64,000 bases of DNA from Galerina marginata (taxonomy: Eukaryota > Basidiomycota > Agaricomycetes > Agaricales > Galerinaceae), in assembly GCA_023014335.1 (NCBI GenBank), contig JAECYW010000010.1, positions 1,612,001 to 1,676,000 on the forward strand, read 5' to 3'. The notes beneath the pieces were generated by a model, which searched no databases, was not told where the DNA came from, and was given only the letters and a program-made list of their open reading frames with translations. The translations under genes and the position numbers were made by a program. Below, piece by piece: positions 61,632-64,000 of the stretch. The stretch's first letter is position 1; each line of letters opens with the position of its first letter.

Positions 61632-62469
61632 ATGTCCATCCCGCTCCCAGCCATTCCGACACACACACATCATACCGAATATGCTGATCCTGTACTGCGC
61701 CTACCTTCGCCCGCTTCCTCTGTCGGGACAGCCTATGGGGCGGACCAGACTTCATTTAGCGACAGTGAAGCACAGCTCTCTCAGGCAGCCTTCGAAAGAA
61801 AAATCGAGGATAGAATGGAGCTGAACGCGCCACGCGACGAGGAATTGCGAGCAGACAGGGAGCCGTTACTCATGGTACCTGCAGTGCCTGGCCAAGTCCC
61901 AGGAGCGCCAAACGTGAAGCTGGTGAGGGTTACAGAGAGAAAGTTGGAACAGGTTGAGGAGAAAGGTGCCTTTGGCTCTTATTATTCGCCTTTTTGTAAT
62001 TAATAACAGCACTGACTTTCTTTTCCGTGTGGACCGCGCAGTTCTATTTGACCGTATAATGACTTCGCTTCGCGCCGAAGTGGCACAGCTTCAAGAGAAC
62101 GAGCTCTTCGAGCAGATCATCCTGCGCGGCAGTAAGGCTGCACTGGAAACACAGCCATCGACGAACGATATCGACGCACTCATGCGCAGTATGATGGGCC
62201 CAGGCATGAATATCGGTTCTTCGACCAAACCTCAGACATACGCGCATCTAGGAAGGGCCAACAGTGTCGGCCTCGCGCAACCCCAGCCCCAGGCTCCCCC
62301 CGGCGCGTTTAACTTCGGCAACGGGAACACGAGGAAGGGTAGCTTCCAGTCCAATGTACTGCCCACTCAACCTCAGTCCCCGAGTGAAGATCGGAACATG
62401 CTCAGCGGAACCACCATTGGGGGTAAACGGAGCAGGAACGGGACGAGTCGGCAGACTCGCAATGCTTGA
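61632..62469 (+). CDS. Unrecognised two-exon protein, Pro/Gln/Ser-rich tail
   Basis: I do not recognise this gene. Exons 61632-61965 and 62042-62469 (76-bp intron) join in frame to 253 residues. The front half contains an acidic, charged segment likely to be helical (LSQAAFERKIEDRMEL and VRVTERKLEQVEEK), which runs across the intron into VLFDRIMTSLRAEVAQLQEN, suggesting one long coiled coil near residues 45-150. The rest is disordered and rich in Pro, Gln, Ser and Asn (QPQPQAPPGAF) with a basic end (GGKRSRNGTSRQ). No signal peptide or membrane segment. It lies only 58 bases downstream of a tRNA gene, so its promoter must overlap the tRNA. Confidence 0.6.
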
Positions 62470-63311
62470 ATTTGGGTGTGGTTATTATTCTGGGATGTTT
62501 GTGATGTTGCATAGACGGATGATGGTGCGATCTATTCGATTTAGTAATGAATTACCGCTTCTTGACAATCCTTGTTTCCAGCACTATTCAAAGACACCGC
62601 TCTCTGCATAGGTGACTAGCCACGGACAGACGACGCAAATCCTCCTCTACTATATTCTTTAGGAAGTGTTCTTCTGGCGTTGTCGATGCTCCTAGTGTTG
62701 ACATCAAAGCGCGAGTAAAGCTTGACGCAAAAGCTGTGGCCCAATCTTGTTCTTTCGCTTTGCCGCCACTCGAACCTCGCCACTCTTCCTCGATGTTCTA
62801 CCTCCATTTTTGTCTGCTGAACCTCGTTCACGACACCCACTCTTCTGGCTTGAACACGGTCAATTTGTCAAGGAGCTGTTACTTCTTTGCTCCCATCTTT
62901 CCGGGCCTTTCTTTTGTTAGTTATTGTGTTCATTCTCGGACATAACGAACGATAGACGGGCTTGTTACATGGCAAGGTCCTGGCGAGGCTGGAGGAGCCC
63001 CAGATAGGGACGCTTCGTCATGAAGGACTGCTGAAATATTTTTAGAGAAAATACGACCTATGCCAATCATCGCGATCCTTTTGGGCAGGAGTCGCCGAGA
63101 CTGGATAGAGCTAGATAACCAAAAACAATTTGTTTTGGTTCGAGTATTCCTCGTCAACTAGACCGTCTGCCAAATTATTCAAGCAATTCTCGAGTGATTA
63201 GGCACAATGATGTTTATTCTCTGGGACAGATGCCCTCTCCTTTAACCAACTTGCTTCACAAGTAAAGCCTGCCTGTGGTTCTGGAATGCCCTCCTCAAAA
63301 AGTCTTCAGAG
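62470..63311. other. Intergenic between convergent genes
   Basis: 842 bases between the 3' ends of the coiled-coil gene and the small secreted protein gene. No supported feature. Confidence 0.5.
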
Positions 63312-63686
63312 TCAGTTACAGCACTGTTTGCAGGCTCCAAAAGTTCCTCCGCCAACAAAGGCGCAGCAGTCACCGGGACCTAAATACATGCATGAACACA
63401 CTTATAAAAGAGAATTGGCTGGCGAGAAAAGGCCCACAAAGAAGACCCCGTGCCTGACCAACGTCAAAGTACCGCCCATTAGTATGTCTGGATCTCAGAA
63501 AGCTTCTGATTTATATTTTACATACCTCTAGAACATTATTAACTACTGTTAAAAGCCGGTATTAGCATCGACCGTCGGCAGGGCTAGGTGGACTGGAATC
63601 ATACCTTGAGTGGGAGTCGCCAGAGTCGTTGAAAGAAAGCTGACGGTAGCAACAACGACGAAAATGGAGTTGAAAAAGATCTTCAT
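63312..63686 (-). CDS. Small cysteine-rich secreted protein
   Basis: Four tiny exons (63686-63605, 63545-63526, 63453-63438, 63379-63312) join in frame to 61 residues. Introns are 59, 72 and 58 bp, and the first two have good branch sites (TGCTAAT and TACTAAT). The product opens with a clear signal peptide (MKIFFNSIFVVVATVSFLST, cut near TLA-TPT), then a short linker and a mature part with a CPGDCC...GACKQCCN pattern of six cysteines that could form three disulfides. A TATA box lies about 80 bases upstream of the start. Length, signal and Cys pairs fit small secreted proteins of basidiomycetes. The open frames on the opposite strand here are shadows. The exact exon set is inferred from splice signals and phase. 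Confidence 0.6.
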
Positions 63687-63765
63687 TACTGGTTGAGTTT
63701 CTTTCTACGATGGTTGATAGTAACTAAGTCGGGTTGGATTTCAGAAATAGTGCCAACTCGTCTGA

Positions 63766-63772
63766 ATTTATA
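63766..63772 (-). promoter_or_regulatory. TATA box of the small secreted protein gene
   Basis: TATAAAT on the minus strand, about 80 bases upstream of the ATG at 63686. Confidence 0.5.
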
Positions 63773-64000
63773 CTGTTACCCGCCTGCCATAAATACTAGC
63801 AGTGATGAGGAACAGATGCCCCCAATTTAGCGTCTTCCACATGCCACTTGGACCGAATGCTGGTGTCAGGCTCATCCATGGCAGGTGGAGGCAGGTGTCG
63901 CCGAAGCCAACACCGAGCTGCCTGTCGATAACCACTGTAGTTTGCCCCTGGGTACCACTCTGAATTATCCCGGATCCACAGTAATTTCACCTCGGAAGTG

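Noticed and set aside
63275..63531. Plus-strand frames near the window end
   Set aside because: They have no start context or domain and lie across the exons and introns of the small secreted protein gene, which has a signal peptide, branch sites and a TATA box.

Overview
The window reads as nuclear DNA of a filamentous basidiomycete, most likely an Agaricomycete. Genes are split by many 48-65 bp introns. The gene content (large F-box and BTB paralogue families, long ABCC transporters, an HNH_2-type protein, a MYND protein, TKL-like kinases with an HGDL loop, a Hos3-type deacetylase) is the mix usual in mushroom genomes. I reconstructed most genes exon by exon from splice signals, reading phase and comparison of paralogues inside the window. 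All family names come from recognised motifs; no search was run.

Layout: (1) 1-3.6 kb holds a two-gene PIF/Harbinger DNA transposon with an apparently intact DDE transposase and a Myb-like partner that carries an in-frame 417-bp tandem duplication. (2) 3.6-9 kb holds an HNH-type gene that has lost both expected histidines, then two BTB paralogues; the first is broken by a 661-bp MITE with a perfect 8-bp target-site duplication. (3) 9.6-40 kb is dominated by three full-length ABCC (MRP/Ycf1-type) transporters, interleaved with two intronless F-box genes, a 4CL-like acyl-CoA synthetase and a 476-bp MITE whose interior is an array of GTCCGGA motifs. (4) 40.8-51.2 kb is housekeeping or regulatory: a MYND zinc-finger protein, a mitochondrial SAM-type carrier, a Hos3-like histone deacetylase and a Cdc24-like RhoGEF fused to a protein kinase. 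(5) 51.4-64 kb holds a head-to-tail dimer of an identical 815-bp TIR element, two more intronless F-box genes, a convergent pair of BTB genes, an intron-containing tRNA-Gln, an unrecognised two-exon gene and a small cysteine-rich secreted protein gene.

The most unusual gene is the one at 47764-51222 (899 codons without stop): a calponin-homology/DH-like/PH architecture of Cdc24 type continues, in one uninterrupted exon, into a TKL-like kinase domain. If real, it would place Rho/Cdc42 GTPase activation and phosphorylation in one polypeptide. The rest of the window shows local gene-family growth (ABCC, F-box, BTB) together with recent activity of small DNA transposons. I see no biosynthetic cluster, no CRISPR and no LTR retrotransposon.
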